From Marinisporobacter sp. (lineage in GTDB: Bacteria > Bacillota > Clostridia > Peptostreptococcales > Thermotaleaceae): DNA of 48,066 nt. Position numbers and translations under genes: made by a program. Below the pieces are notes generated by a model, which worked only from the letters and a program-made list of their open reading frames with translations, was not told the origin of the DNA and made no database searches. Within the stretch, counting starts at the first letter, position 1. Each line of letters starts with the position of its first letter. Of this stretch, positions 35,601 to 44,400 are shown one piece after another. The stretch lies in assembly GCA_025210525.1 (NCBI GenBank), contig JAOARP010000004.1:1-48066 (forward strand). Direction: 5' to 3'.

Positions 35601-38306
35601 GGTATTGATGATAATCAACTTACAATCAACCCAAAATCTGATTTAAAGGATGAAACACTATATATCTTGAATATACCAGAGAATACAGTGACAGATTATG
35701 TATACAATCAATTTGAAAATGAATATGAACTAAAATTTACAACAGAAAAAATAGCATCGAACAATACAGACCTAATATCTGTTACTACACCAAGTGGAGC
35801 AGTAAAAAATGGAACAAATATAAACGCTAGTGTAGTGAATGAAACAACAGAGATTACAGTAGATGTAACTATAAGTAATGATGCAACATGGAAATTATAT
35901 AGTGATGCTAGCTGCATAAATGAAATCACAAATAAAAGGATGAATCTAATTGTAGGAGCGAATAAAGCCTATATTAAAGTTACAGCAGAGGATGGTATCA
36001 CAACTAAAACATACAGTATAACAGTAACAAGAGAAGAAGCACCCCTATCAACTGATTGTGAGATTATTTTTGTTAGTACACCAAATGGAGCAGTAAAAAA
36101 TGGAACAAATATAACAGCTAGTGTAGAGAATGAAACAGCAGAGATTACAGTAGATGTAACTATAAGTAATGATGCAACATGGAAATTATATAGTGATGCT
36201 AACTGCATAAATGAAATCACAAATAAAAGGATGCATCTAAATGTAGGAGCGAATAGAGCCTATATTAAAGTAACAGCAGAGGATGGTATCACAAATAAAA
36301 CATACAGTACAACAGTAACAAGATTAATGCCAGAAGATGTATCAGCACCTAGTATAATGGCAACAAATCCAATAAACAATAAAGTAGATGTACCTGTATC
36401 AAAAACAATAACCATTACTTTTAGTGAAAACATACTAGCAGGTTCAACAATTGATAGGATGACATTAAAGAATGGAGATACGGTGGTTGAATATGTATAT
36501 AGTATTGAGGATAATCAACTTACAATCAATCCAAAATCTGATTTAAAGGATGGAACACTATATATCTTGAATATACCAGAGAATACAGTAACAGATTATG
36601 TATATAACTCATTAGAAGATAAATATGTACTAAACTTTACAACAAAAAGAATATTATCAAGTAATGCAGATTTATCAGGAATTAATTTAAGTAATGTGTC
36701 TTTGACACCAGCATTTAGTCCTAACAAAAAAGAATATACTGCAAAGGTAGATAATAGTGTAAGCAGTATAACGATAACACCAACAAAAGATGATAATAAT
36801 ACAAAAATAAGCGTAAATGGAAAAGAAGTAATTAGTGGACACGCTAGTGAAAGTATTAATCTAAATGTAGGAAGTAATATCATAACAATAGTAGTAACAG
36901 CAGAAGATCAAACAACCAAAACATATACAATAAAAGTAACAAGAGAAGCAAAAAAAGATAATGAAGGATCATCTTCTTCAGGGTCATCGTCAAGCACAAC
37001 CCCTTCGGAATCGGAAGTACAACAAGGATCAAAAATTATAGTAAATGGGGAAGAGCAAATAGCAGGAGAAGAAACAATAAAAGAGGAAAATGGACAAAAA
37101 AAGATAGAACTTGTGGTTGATTCAGAAATACTTAACAAAAAAATAAAAGAAGTGACTATGAAAGAGGAAGTAAACAATGTAGTAGAAATTGCTGTAAGAG
37201 CTAAGGATGCAGATCAAGTTGGAACAATTCTTACAGGTGATATCGTCAAAAAAATGGATGAAGAGGAATTGAAACTATCCATAAAAACAGATGAAATAGA
37301 TTACATTATACCAGCCAAAGAAGTAGGAATAGATCAAGTATCACAAATACTAGGAGTAAAGATGGATTCACTAAAAGATATAAAAGTAGAAGTACAAATA
37401 GAAAAGATAGATGAAAAAATAGTAAAAGAAATAGAAGAAAAAGCAAAAGCACAGGATTATGAAGTAGTATTTCCACCCGTTGAATTTAAAATTATAGCAA
37501 AAACAACTAATGATACAGGTGAAGTAAAATCCACAGAAATATCAAAATTCAAAAACTATGTAGAAAGAGTCATGGAAATACCAGAAGGAGTAGACCCATC
37601 AAAGATAACAACAGGAATCGTATATAATGCAGATGGAACCTTCTCCCATATACCAACAGAAGTATTCAAAAAAGGCGATAAATGGTTTGCAAAGTTAAAT
37701 TCACTTACCAACTCAAGTTATTCAGTAATATATAACCCAGTGACAGTAAAATCAGTAGAAAACCATTGGTCAAAAGAATATGTAAATGATTTAGCATCAA
37801 GACTTGTTATAAAAAATCCAGAAAGCTTCAAGCCAGATGAATCTATTACAAGGGGAGAATTTGCAGAATATATCACAAAAGCTATAGGGGTTTACAGAAC
37901 AAAAGTAGCAAAATCAGGTCAGTTTATAGACATAGAAGTAAATAATGAACTTGCAGATGCAATCACCATAGCAGTAGAGTATGATATCATCAAGGGGTAT
38001 CCAGATGGAACATTTAGACCAGATGGAAAAATAAATAGAGAAGAAGCCATGACCATGTATGCAAAAGCAATGGATATTGTAAACTTAGGTGAAGGCGATA
38101 AAAATCGAATAGAAGACTATAAAGACAAAAACCAAGTATCACCATGGGCATATGACTTTGTGAAAAAGACAATTAGTGCCAATGTCTTCAACGGAAGAAC
38201 AAAAGAAACAATAGCCCCACAAGGAACTTTCACTTATGCAGAAGCATCAGCAGCTATAGAAAATCTATTAATTGAATCAGAATTAATCAATGAGAGAAAA
38301 AAATAA
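29640..38306 (+). CDS. Giant SLH-anchored surface protein A with LamG, FN3-like and cadherin-like domains
   Basis: About 2888 residues, probably an adhesin or glycan-binding surface protein. Signal peptide (about 1-33); GLUG-like beta-helix region to about 370; four LamG/concanavalin-type domains starting near 374, 675, 981 and 1298 (each opens (A)LxFDGxDDY); FN3-like domains between them (near 577, 885 and 1202); an Ig-like region 1528-1735; cadherin-like domains near 1738, 1835, 2041, 2135 and 2341; SbsA-type Big_5 domains near 1936 and 2236; a Ser-rich linker near 2440; a conserved pre-anchor domain (2461-2700); three SLH motifs from about 2705. ATG at 29640 is preferred to ATG 29631 because GGGGG lies 10 bases ahead. 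Anchors to pyruvylated wall polymer. Likely controlled from P1. Confidence 0.9.
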   Translation: MKSKNIRKIISIFIVITMIWGYIPFIHPNIFSAEGASAMAGAGTEGNPYRISSIEKLYEMRDDNSGWYYILMRDLDFNDNASYENPSDTSYGDINGDGSTEGIKKELTTGKGWSNALFKGHLDGNYHVIYNLYSNRAGGVGLFKSLDHGTTVKKFGIVNANLTKASGNGGVLASEIHGTTIQKVIATGTITSNGARNNGGLIGWAVDGTSTITDCYVNVGISANDNEAGGIVGFHTSNLTISDSIALGDITVPNGGGGIIGIAPNNYPTINIENNIAFMNKLSNVTVSAQVNRISGNGASHNLTLSNNYANANMTDHTNGTIISNDANSYDGKNMTSAELVDSNFYSTNLPTWDFNNTWKLTDEGPKLRGFEHNALELDGVDDYFHAPTTGYSTSKTYTVEMWIKPTSLKEGVHLWEGMSTSAPSMEGSSNRLVFLTNNSDPISTGILSIGEWHHIAATYDKTAKTKTLYVDGKMVNQLNGIDVSDTFGNKIYIGDRVGWSRQFPMDIDEVRIWNIARTGQQIRDNMYKELAGDEGGLVAYYDFDESKGNILEDKTTNHNDGTIVNGTWVNSGAMCPRVISLTDINTTGLTANWVEGKSTMTYTIQIDDDPNFTSPINIQAGADSNADTTIYSNKITGQNFPQNTKYYYRMYGEDEGWITPYSAVEEFMIEPGMAIEFDGVDDYISASDSATLDLDSAMTVEFWVEPLVNGYHTILCKSVSDGDENYRIVINPELNYIYWDYGTGDQYVGTKSADFSAKEWNHISVSVTKGNKGKIYLNGKEVVNYYHSQVAPDPLMVNDADLIIGKVFNDSSYSNVRLDELKIWNTERTPEQIKDNMYKGLEGTETGLVAYYNFNEKSGTTVPDITGNSNKGTVSGATWRTSEAMGPCITAITNVTNTSATFAWDKVEGATGYIIEIASDASFNNISKTENVNDGTTTSHSISGLTLGGNTECFIRMRAKVNDWQSPNSPTKSFFIKPGKALKFDGKGDNQPGKYIDLGTNPNFAGLTALTAEAWVKPDSTKTWQEVFHRQDNNGGSNSITLAISGGRNIYTYINSGTTNAKAVQINNVLEVGKWNHIAYSWNSSDGNIIVYVNGKIVGTDSGSTVATCDSGTGKAYIGTLSGTTEFFDGSIDEVRIWGDVRTQEEIRGSMHTELKGNETDLVAYYNFNEVNGTTLKDIIGSGYNGTLVNIEDNDWIKSEAMCPFITAVTNVNNTSATFVWEKVEGATGYIIDIASDASFSNILKTETVNDGIATRYSISGLNLSRNTEYFIRMRAKMNDWQSPNSATKSFFVQLGKALDFDGTDDYVDCGNVINGLSNFTIECWMKIDSFTEPNYMGPYCQANTVVQAGSSNISFCSGNSGNSFGFMGSSSDGSQTWIDMRQNIPFGTDKWKHIATVYDGTNMKTYVDGIEVNSKPESVDDNSMTNLTFGNEFDLLIGKNITYPQDSAREWYFDGQIDEFRIWNTARTKENIQATMHTELKGDEIGLVTYYNFNEARGMKLPDATGNNHNGILVNMADDDWVDSTVPTAHIISLNSTTPDGSYKTGDTVNITVEYNETVNVTGTPTLSLDSSATVNYKEGSGTSSLIFEYIVADGENSSDLEVTALNLNGGTIKSTDGRDALLTITKSLADTKAIVIDATVPAKPTIDSIDSKATDTVTTYDTTPSMIVSNVTIGDTIKVFNGETQLDSSMVTAVPYTLDLSTLTFDTYEITVKAVDGAGNESEASDSVSMTVAEPLSTDCEILSVSTPSDTTTNGTNITASVGNETTEITVDVTISNDATWKLYSDANCINETTNKKMNLNVGANKAYIKVTAEDGTTTKTYSITVTREEAPLSTDCEITSVSTPSGATKNGTNVTASVGNETTEITVDVTISNDATWKLYSDTSCINEITNKRMNLIVGGNKAYIKVTAEDGITTKTYSITVTRLMPEDVSAPSIIATNPINNEVDVEISKTITITFSENILAGLKIDRMTLKNGETVVEYVYGIDDNQLTINPKSDLKDETLYILNIPENTVTDYVYNQFENEYELKFTTEKIASNNTDLISVTTPSGAVKNGTNINASVVNETTEITVDVTISNDATWKLYSDASCINEITNKRMNLIVGANKAYIKVTAEDGITTKTYSITVTREEAPLSTDCEIIFVSTPNGAVKNGTNITASVENETAEITVDVTISNDATWKLYSDANCINEITNKRMHLNVGANRAYIKVTAEDGITNKTYSTTVTRLMPEDVSAPSIMATNPINNKVDVPVSKTITITFSENILAGSTIDRMTLKNGDTVVEYVYSIEDNQLTINPKSDLKDGTLYILNIPENTVTDYVYNSLEDKYVLNFTTKRILSSNADLSGINLSNVSLTPAFSPNKKEYTAKVDNSVSSITITPTKDDNNTKISVNGKEVISGHASESINLNVGSNIITIVVTAEDQTTKTYTIKVTREAKKDNEGSSSSGSSSSTTPSESEVQQGSKIIVNGEEQIAGEETIKEENGQKKIELVVDSEILNKKIKEVTMKEEVNNVVEIAVRAKDADQVGTILTGDIVKKMDEEELKLSIKTDEIDYIIPAKEVGIDQVSQILGVKMDSLKDIKVEVQIEKIDEKIVKEIEEKAKAQDYEVVFPPVEFKIIAKTTNDTGEVKSTEISKFKNYVERVMEIPEGVDPSKITTGIVYNADGTFSHIPTEVFKKGDKWFAKLNSLTNSSYSVIYNPVTVKSVENHWSKEYVNDLASRLVIKNPESFKPDESITRGEFAEYITKAIGVYRTKVAKSGQFIDIEVNNELADAITIAVEYDIIKGYPDGTFRPDGKINREEAMTMYAKAMDIVNLGEGDKNRIEDYKDKNQVSPWAYDFVKKTISANVFNGRTKETIAPQGTFTYAEASAAIENLLIESELINERKK
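34851..36655 (+). repeat. Duplicated composite unit inside surface protein A
   Basis: The DNA from 34851 to 35754 (two cadherin-like domains and one Big_5 domain) is repeated at about 35755-36655 with the same order and high base identity. Within each unit the two cadherin-like domains are also similar at about 290-bp period. Signs are recurring segments such as GATGCAACATGGAAATTATA at several places. It looks like tandem duplication of a three-domain block. Confidence 0.75.
36655..38306 (+). repeat. C-terminal block shared with surface protein B (copy 1)
   Basis: This coding segment (last cadherin-like domain, linker, pre-anchor domain and three SLH motifs) is strongly similar to 44838-46521. 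Long stretches near 37547-37690 and 45765-45905 differ by only a few bases. Spacing between copies is about 8.2 kb in direct orientation. Confidence 0.85.
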
Positions 38307-38321
38307 TCTCTCGAATATTAG

Positions 38322-38357
38322 AAAACAGTTAAATCAAATACGATTTAACTGTTTTTT
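38322..38357 (+). terminator. Terminator T2, second copy of the recurrent cassette
   Basis: A perfect 14-bp stem (38322-38335 with 38342-38355), 6-base loop and T-run, starting 15 bases after the stop of surface protein A. It closely resembles T1 at 28828-28864. Confidence 0.92.
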
Positions 38358-38376
38358 GTGTGAATAAATCAAAAAA

Positions 38377-38421
38377 TGTTGAAAATTGTTGAGATTTTGT
38401 TGAGGTATAATTTGGTATTAT
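38377..38421 (+). promoter_or_regulatory. Promoter P2 with three TGTTGA boxes (predicted SARP site)
   Basis: TGTTGA at 38377-38382, 38387-38392 and 38398-38403 (intervals 10 and 11), then extended -10 TGGTATTAT (38413-38421). Spacing from the last box to the -10 is the same as in P1. A TATAAT overlaps at 38406-38411 but is not kept in P1, so the downstream -10 is preferred. It should drive surface protein B. Confidence 0.72.
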
Positions 38422-38454
38422 GAAAAAAATGAAAAAATCAGAGGAGGATGAAGT

Positions 38455-41400
38455 GTGAAGACAAATATGAAAAAGTACATGTCATGGATGCTTATATTAT
38501 CAATTATATTTACCATGATACCATTGAACACTGTAAAAGCTGAAACAACAGGGAATTGGCAAGATGATGGTGTTCCAGCTACTAGCTTTGTAGGTGGATC
38601 AGGAACAGAAGAATCACCTTATGAGATTGCAAATGCAAGTCAATTAGCATATTTAGCAAAGAAGGTCAATGAAGGGGATACTAGTTATAATGCAGCTTAT
38701 TATAAATTGACGGATAATATTGATCTAGGAACGCATTTTTGGACACCCATTGGGAATTTTAATGAAAGTAATGAAGAAAAAGTTTTTAAAGGTAAATTTG
38801 ATGGGAATGGAAAAGTTATCAGTAATGTGAAGATAGGTACAGAATCAAATCCTGATAATACATATGATTATGTAGGCTTATTTGGACGCATTTATACTAA
38901 TGCAAGTATAAAAAATGTTGGAGTGAGTGTGAAGATATTTTCATCTAAAGAACATGCATTAGTAGGTGGTCTTGTAGGAGATAATTGGCAAGCAACTATT
39001 AGTAACAGCTATGTAACGGGAAATGTGAAGGGTGGAAATAGTGATGCATATATAGGAGGGGTTACAGGGAGAAACACTGAAAGTACTATAAGTGATAGTT
39101 ATTTTAGAGGTAATGTGATCGGCGGAGATACTGCAATTATAGGAGGTCTTATAGGGACATCTTTGGATACTATGATAAGTAATAGTTATGCTATATGTGA
39201 TGTTACTGGTGGTGACTCATGGATAGGAGGATTAGCAGGGGAGTTTTCATCTAATGATAGTGATGGTAATAATGAGGGTGATTATTATATTGAAAATTGC
39301 TATGCAACAGGAGATATGACAGGTGGAGTAGATGCAATATTGGGAGGTTTTATAGGGCTTTGTAGTGGGAAAGATATCGTCAAAAATTGTTATTATGATA
39401 GTAGTTCAAAGCAGATTGTAAATGGTTCAGAACGTTCACTAGATGATAAAAAAGCACTAGGTGAGTCTGACGATGGATCTGATGATGGAGCAAGCAAAAT
39501 GACATCAGAAAATATGAAAGCTGGAGCAGGAACAGATGGAGCATTAGTTGATTTATTGAATGACAATAAAGGGGATCATTCAGCATGGAAGCAAGAAAAT
39601 GGTGTAAATGATGATTATCCTACTTTTGGAGTTTCTACAGCTGTACATAAATTGAATGTGAGTATTACTGCAGGTGGCGTGACTGGATCTGTAAAGGCAA
39701 CGATTACTGGAAGTGCAACATCAAAATTTGTAGTGAATATTACAGATGCTTCTGTAGTTACACCAAATGAAGGAGATGTAGCACCCACAACTGGAGATAA
39801 TCTTATAGATAGTTATATTAGTGAAGCAAATATTACAAATGGTGTAGAAGCAGATAAATACATACAAATATATGATGTAGATGTAAATGGAGAAGTAGTT
39901 AAGTTTTACCAAAAGAAAATAACAGCTGAAATCATAAAGCAAGATGAGGTGATTTCTGATGATGGCTTTGCAGGAGGATCAGGAACAGAAGAATCACCTT
40001 ATGAGATTGCAACGGTAAGCCAATTAGAATATTTAGCAGAGAAGGTAAATGAAGGGGATACGAATTATAATGCAGCTTATTATAAATTAACAGATAATAT
40101 TGATCTAGGTGAACGCTTGTGGACACCTATTGGTAATGAAGAAAAAGTTTTTAAGGGTAAATTTGATGGAAATGGAAAAGTCATCAGTAATGTGAATATA
40201 GGTACAGAATCAAATCCTGATGATACATATGAAATGTTAGGTTTATTTGGACATATCAAAGGTACGAATGAGGATCATGCAATCATAAAAAATGTGGGAG
40301 TGAGTGTAAAGCTATTTACATCTAAAGAACGTGCAGTAGTAGGAGGTATTGTAGGGCAAGGTTGGCATGCAACTATCGATAATAGTTATGTAACCGGTGA
40401 TATAAACGGTGGTAGTTTAGCAGGAGGACTTGCAGGTGGGTGTGTATTAAGTGATATTAGTAATAGTTATTTTAAAGGGAATGTAACCATTAAAACTGAT
40501 GATGGCTCAATAGGAGGACTTGTAGGGGATAGTGGAGATACTACTATCAGTAATAGCTATGCCATAGGGAATGTGACTAGCAGTGATGGTTCTCCAAATA
40601 CAGGAGGTTTAGTAGGGGCGTTACTTGGCAAACCTATTGAAAACAGTTATTTTTCAGGTAATATGAAAGGAGTAGGTGGAGAAAATTCAAGAGTAGGAGG
40701 AATAGTAGGGTATACTTTAACTAGTGATAATGTGAAAAATTGCTATTATAATATAGATTCAAAACAGATAGTAGATGATGTAGAACTTTCAATAGATGAT
40801 AAGAAAGCCGTAGGAACGTTTCCAGATGAAACTGCAGATAAAGTGACAAGTGAAATAACATCTGAAAAAATGAAAGCTATAGCAGGGACAAATGGAGCAT
40901 TAGTTGATTTATTGAATCAAAATAAAGGAGATCATTTATCGTGGAAGCAAGCAATAGGCGTGAATGATGATTATCCTACCTTTGCAGTTTCTAAACCTGT
41001 AGCAGTGTTAACAGTAAATGTTACTTCTGGTACAGCAATAGGGTCTACAAAAGTAAATATTAGTGAAGGTGCAACATCAAAATTTGTAGTGAATATTACA
41101 GATGCTTCTGTATCTATACCAAATGAAGGAGATTCAGTACCTACAACTGGAGACCATCTTATAGATGGATACATAAATGAAGCAGATATTAAAAAAGGTG
41201 TAGTAAAAGATAAATATTTACAAATATATGATGTAGATGCAGAGGGAAAAGTAGTTAAGTTTTATCAAAAACAATTAACGGCTGAAACTATAAATACTAC
41301 CAATTGGCAAGATGATGGAGCTGTTGCTACTAGTTTTGCAGGTGGAGCAGGAACAGAAAATAGCCCTTATGAGATTGCAAATGCTTCTCAATTAGCATAT

Positions 41401-44400
41401 TTAGCAAAGAAGGTAAATGAAGGGGATACTGATTATAACGGAGCTCATTACAAATTAACAAATAATATTGATGTAGGAGAAAGTTTTTGGACACCTATTG
41501 GTGATATGGGAAATCCTTTTAAAGGTAAATTTGATGGGGATGGAAAAAAGATTAGTAATATTTATATAGGTACAGAATCAAATCCTAACGATACACATGG
41601 TTTAGCTGGTTTATTTGGATATATTATAAATGGAAGCATAAAAAATGTTGGGGTTAGTGTACGTATATTCTTAGATAAAGAAGGCGCTACTATGGTAGGT
41701 GGTCTTAGTGGGGCTGCTGAGAATACAACCATTAGTAATAGTTATGTAACAGGTGTAGTAATAAATAGAGATGAAGGACATGTAGGAGGTTTTGTAGGCT
41801 CAGGGTTTGAGACGAGTATTAGTAATAGCTATGTTAGTTGTGATGTGACTGGCAACAAGGGAATGATAGGAGGATTTTTAGGGTTTTATATGTCTAGTAA
41901 TGCTGATTTATATAATATCCAAAATAGTTATACAACAGGTCATGTGACAGGTGGAGAAAATGCAGTAGTAGGAGCATTTATAGGGAATTCTATTAAAAGT
42001 GATAGCATAAAAAAATGTTACTATAATAGTGATTCTAAACAAGAAGTAAATGGTGTAGAACGTTTACTAGAGGATAAAAAAGGAATAGGTCAATCTGATG
42101 GTGATCCAATAATTAAAACAACATCAGAAAAGATGAAAGCTTCAAAAGGAACAGAAGGAGCTTTAGTAGATATATTGAATACAAATAAAGGCTCAGATTA
42201 TCCAACTTGGTATACATGGAATCAAGATAGTGGAAAAAATGATGCTTATCCAACGATGGCAGCTTCTGTACCTGCATCTACATTGAATGTAAGTATTGCT
42301 ACTGGTAGCGTTAGTGGGTCTACAAAGGCAACTATTAGTGATAGTGCAACATCAAAATTTGTAGTTAATATTACAGATGCTTCTGTAGCCACACCAAATG
42401 TAGGAGACATAGCACCTACAACAGGAGATAATCTTATAGATAATTATGTAAGTGAAGCAGATATTACAAATGGAGTAGAAGCAGATAAATATTTACAAAT
42501 ATATGATGTAGATGAAAACGGAGAAGTAGTTAAGTTCTATGAGAAAAAACTTGCAAATACAGATATAAATAAGGATATAGAAAATGCAAAGACAGCATTA
42601 GATGAAACAGACTTCACTTATGGAGCTGGAGATGACAAAGACAATGTTACGAAGAACTTCACCCTTCCACTTAATGGAGAAAATGAAACAAATATCACAT
42701 GGGAAGAAAAAACAGATATAGGGAATAATGTATCAATAGATAATGGAACAGGAGTAGTAACAGTAACAAGACCAGCCAATGGAAATGGAGATGCTCATGT
42801 AACATTAACAGCCACTATTTCAAAAGGTAGTGAGAGGGATACAAAAGAGTTAAGTATAATAGTAAAAGAAGAACCAAAAGTTATTGAAACAACAGTAGGA
42901 GATAAAACTCCTATATCAATAAGTTTTGATATGTTAGCAAATAATTATAAAAAAAGAGTATTCCTAGTATTACCACAAGGAATCGAGGTAGATAGTGACC
43001 AAAATATATCTATAATAAATAAGGATAACAATACCATTCATGTTGAGGATTATACTATTACTGACAATAGTATAAATGGAAAAGCATGTAAGCAAATATA
43101 TCAAATAATAAACAGTGATAATTCTGTTACAGATTATACAGTGACGCTACCAATAAAAGTTACAAATACTTTTGATACGAGTACGCTAGTGAATGACATA
43201 GTATCATTAGAATATATAATAGTAGAAAGTGCATCGTCGAATGTTCGTGTGGGAGAAGAAATCGGAGAAATAAAGTTAAAAGTAAATGTTGCTAATAATG
43301 ATGTACCAAATGCAAAGGAAGCATTAGATGAAACAGACTTTACCTATGGAGCTGGAGATGACAAAGACAATGTTACGAAAAACTTTACACTTCCACTTAG
43401 TGGAGAAAATGAAACAACTATCACATGGGAAGAAAAAACAGATACAGGGAATAATGTGTCAATAGATCATGAAACAGGAGTAGTAACAGTAACAAGACCA
43501 GACAATGGAAATGGAGATGCTCATGTAACATTAACAGCCACTATTTCAAAAGGTAGTGAGAGTGATACAAAAGAGTTAAGTATAACAGTAAAGGAAACCC
43601 CATTAACAGATGCAGGAGCAGTAGCATTAGACAAAGGAGCATTAAACATAACCTATGGTGGAAGCGATGCTATAAACAATGTTACAGAGGATATGACACT
43701 CCCAACAAGTGGAAGTAATGGAACAACAATAAGCTGGAGTTCAGGAGATACAAGTGCTGTAACTAATGATGGAACAGTAATAAGACCCACATATGGAAAT
43801 GGAGATGTCAATGTAAAGCTAACAGCTACGATTTCAAAAGGGCAAGCAAGTGATACAAAAGAATTTAATGTAACAGTAAAAGAAGGGCAGAACTATGCAA
43901 TTGAAAAAATAGATAACCAAACTATGAGCGAAAAAATTGTAGGCTATACATCAGGAAGCCAAGAAACAAAGAGCATAACGATAACAAAAACAGGAGCAGG
44001 AAATTTAGTAAATCTATCAGTGGCGTTAAGTGGAACAAATAGTAATGATTTTGAGATTACCCAACCAGGAGTAACAACATTAGATGAGAGTACAACATCT
44101 ACTAGTTTTACAATAAAAGCCAAGGATGGTTTAGCAGAAGGAACTTATATAGCAACTTTAACCCTATCTGCAAATAATATGACAGATGTAACATTTACCG
44201 TAACTCAAGTAGTTGCAGCAAAACCATTATCAACTGATTGTGATGTATCATCTATTACTAAACCAAGTGGAGCAACAAAAAATGGAAGCAATATTACAGC
44301 CAAAGTAGACAATGTAGCTACAGAGATTACATTAGATATGTCTGTAAGTAACAATGCAACATGGAAACTATATAGTGATGTGAATTGTACTAATGAAATA

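Noticed and set aside
34851-36655. CRISPR-like or mobile repeat array
   Set aside because: The repeats are long, in frame and encode protein domains; there are no short spacers and no cas or transposase genes.
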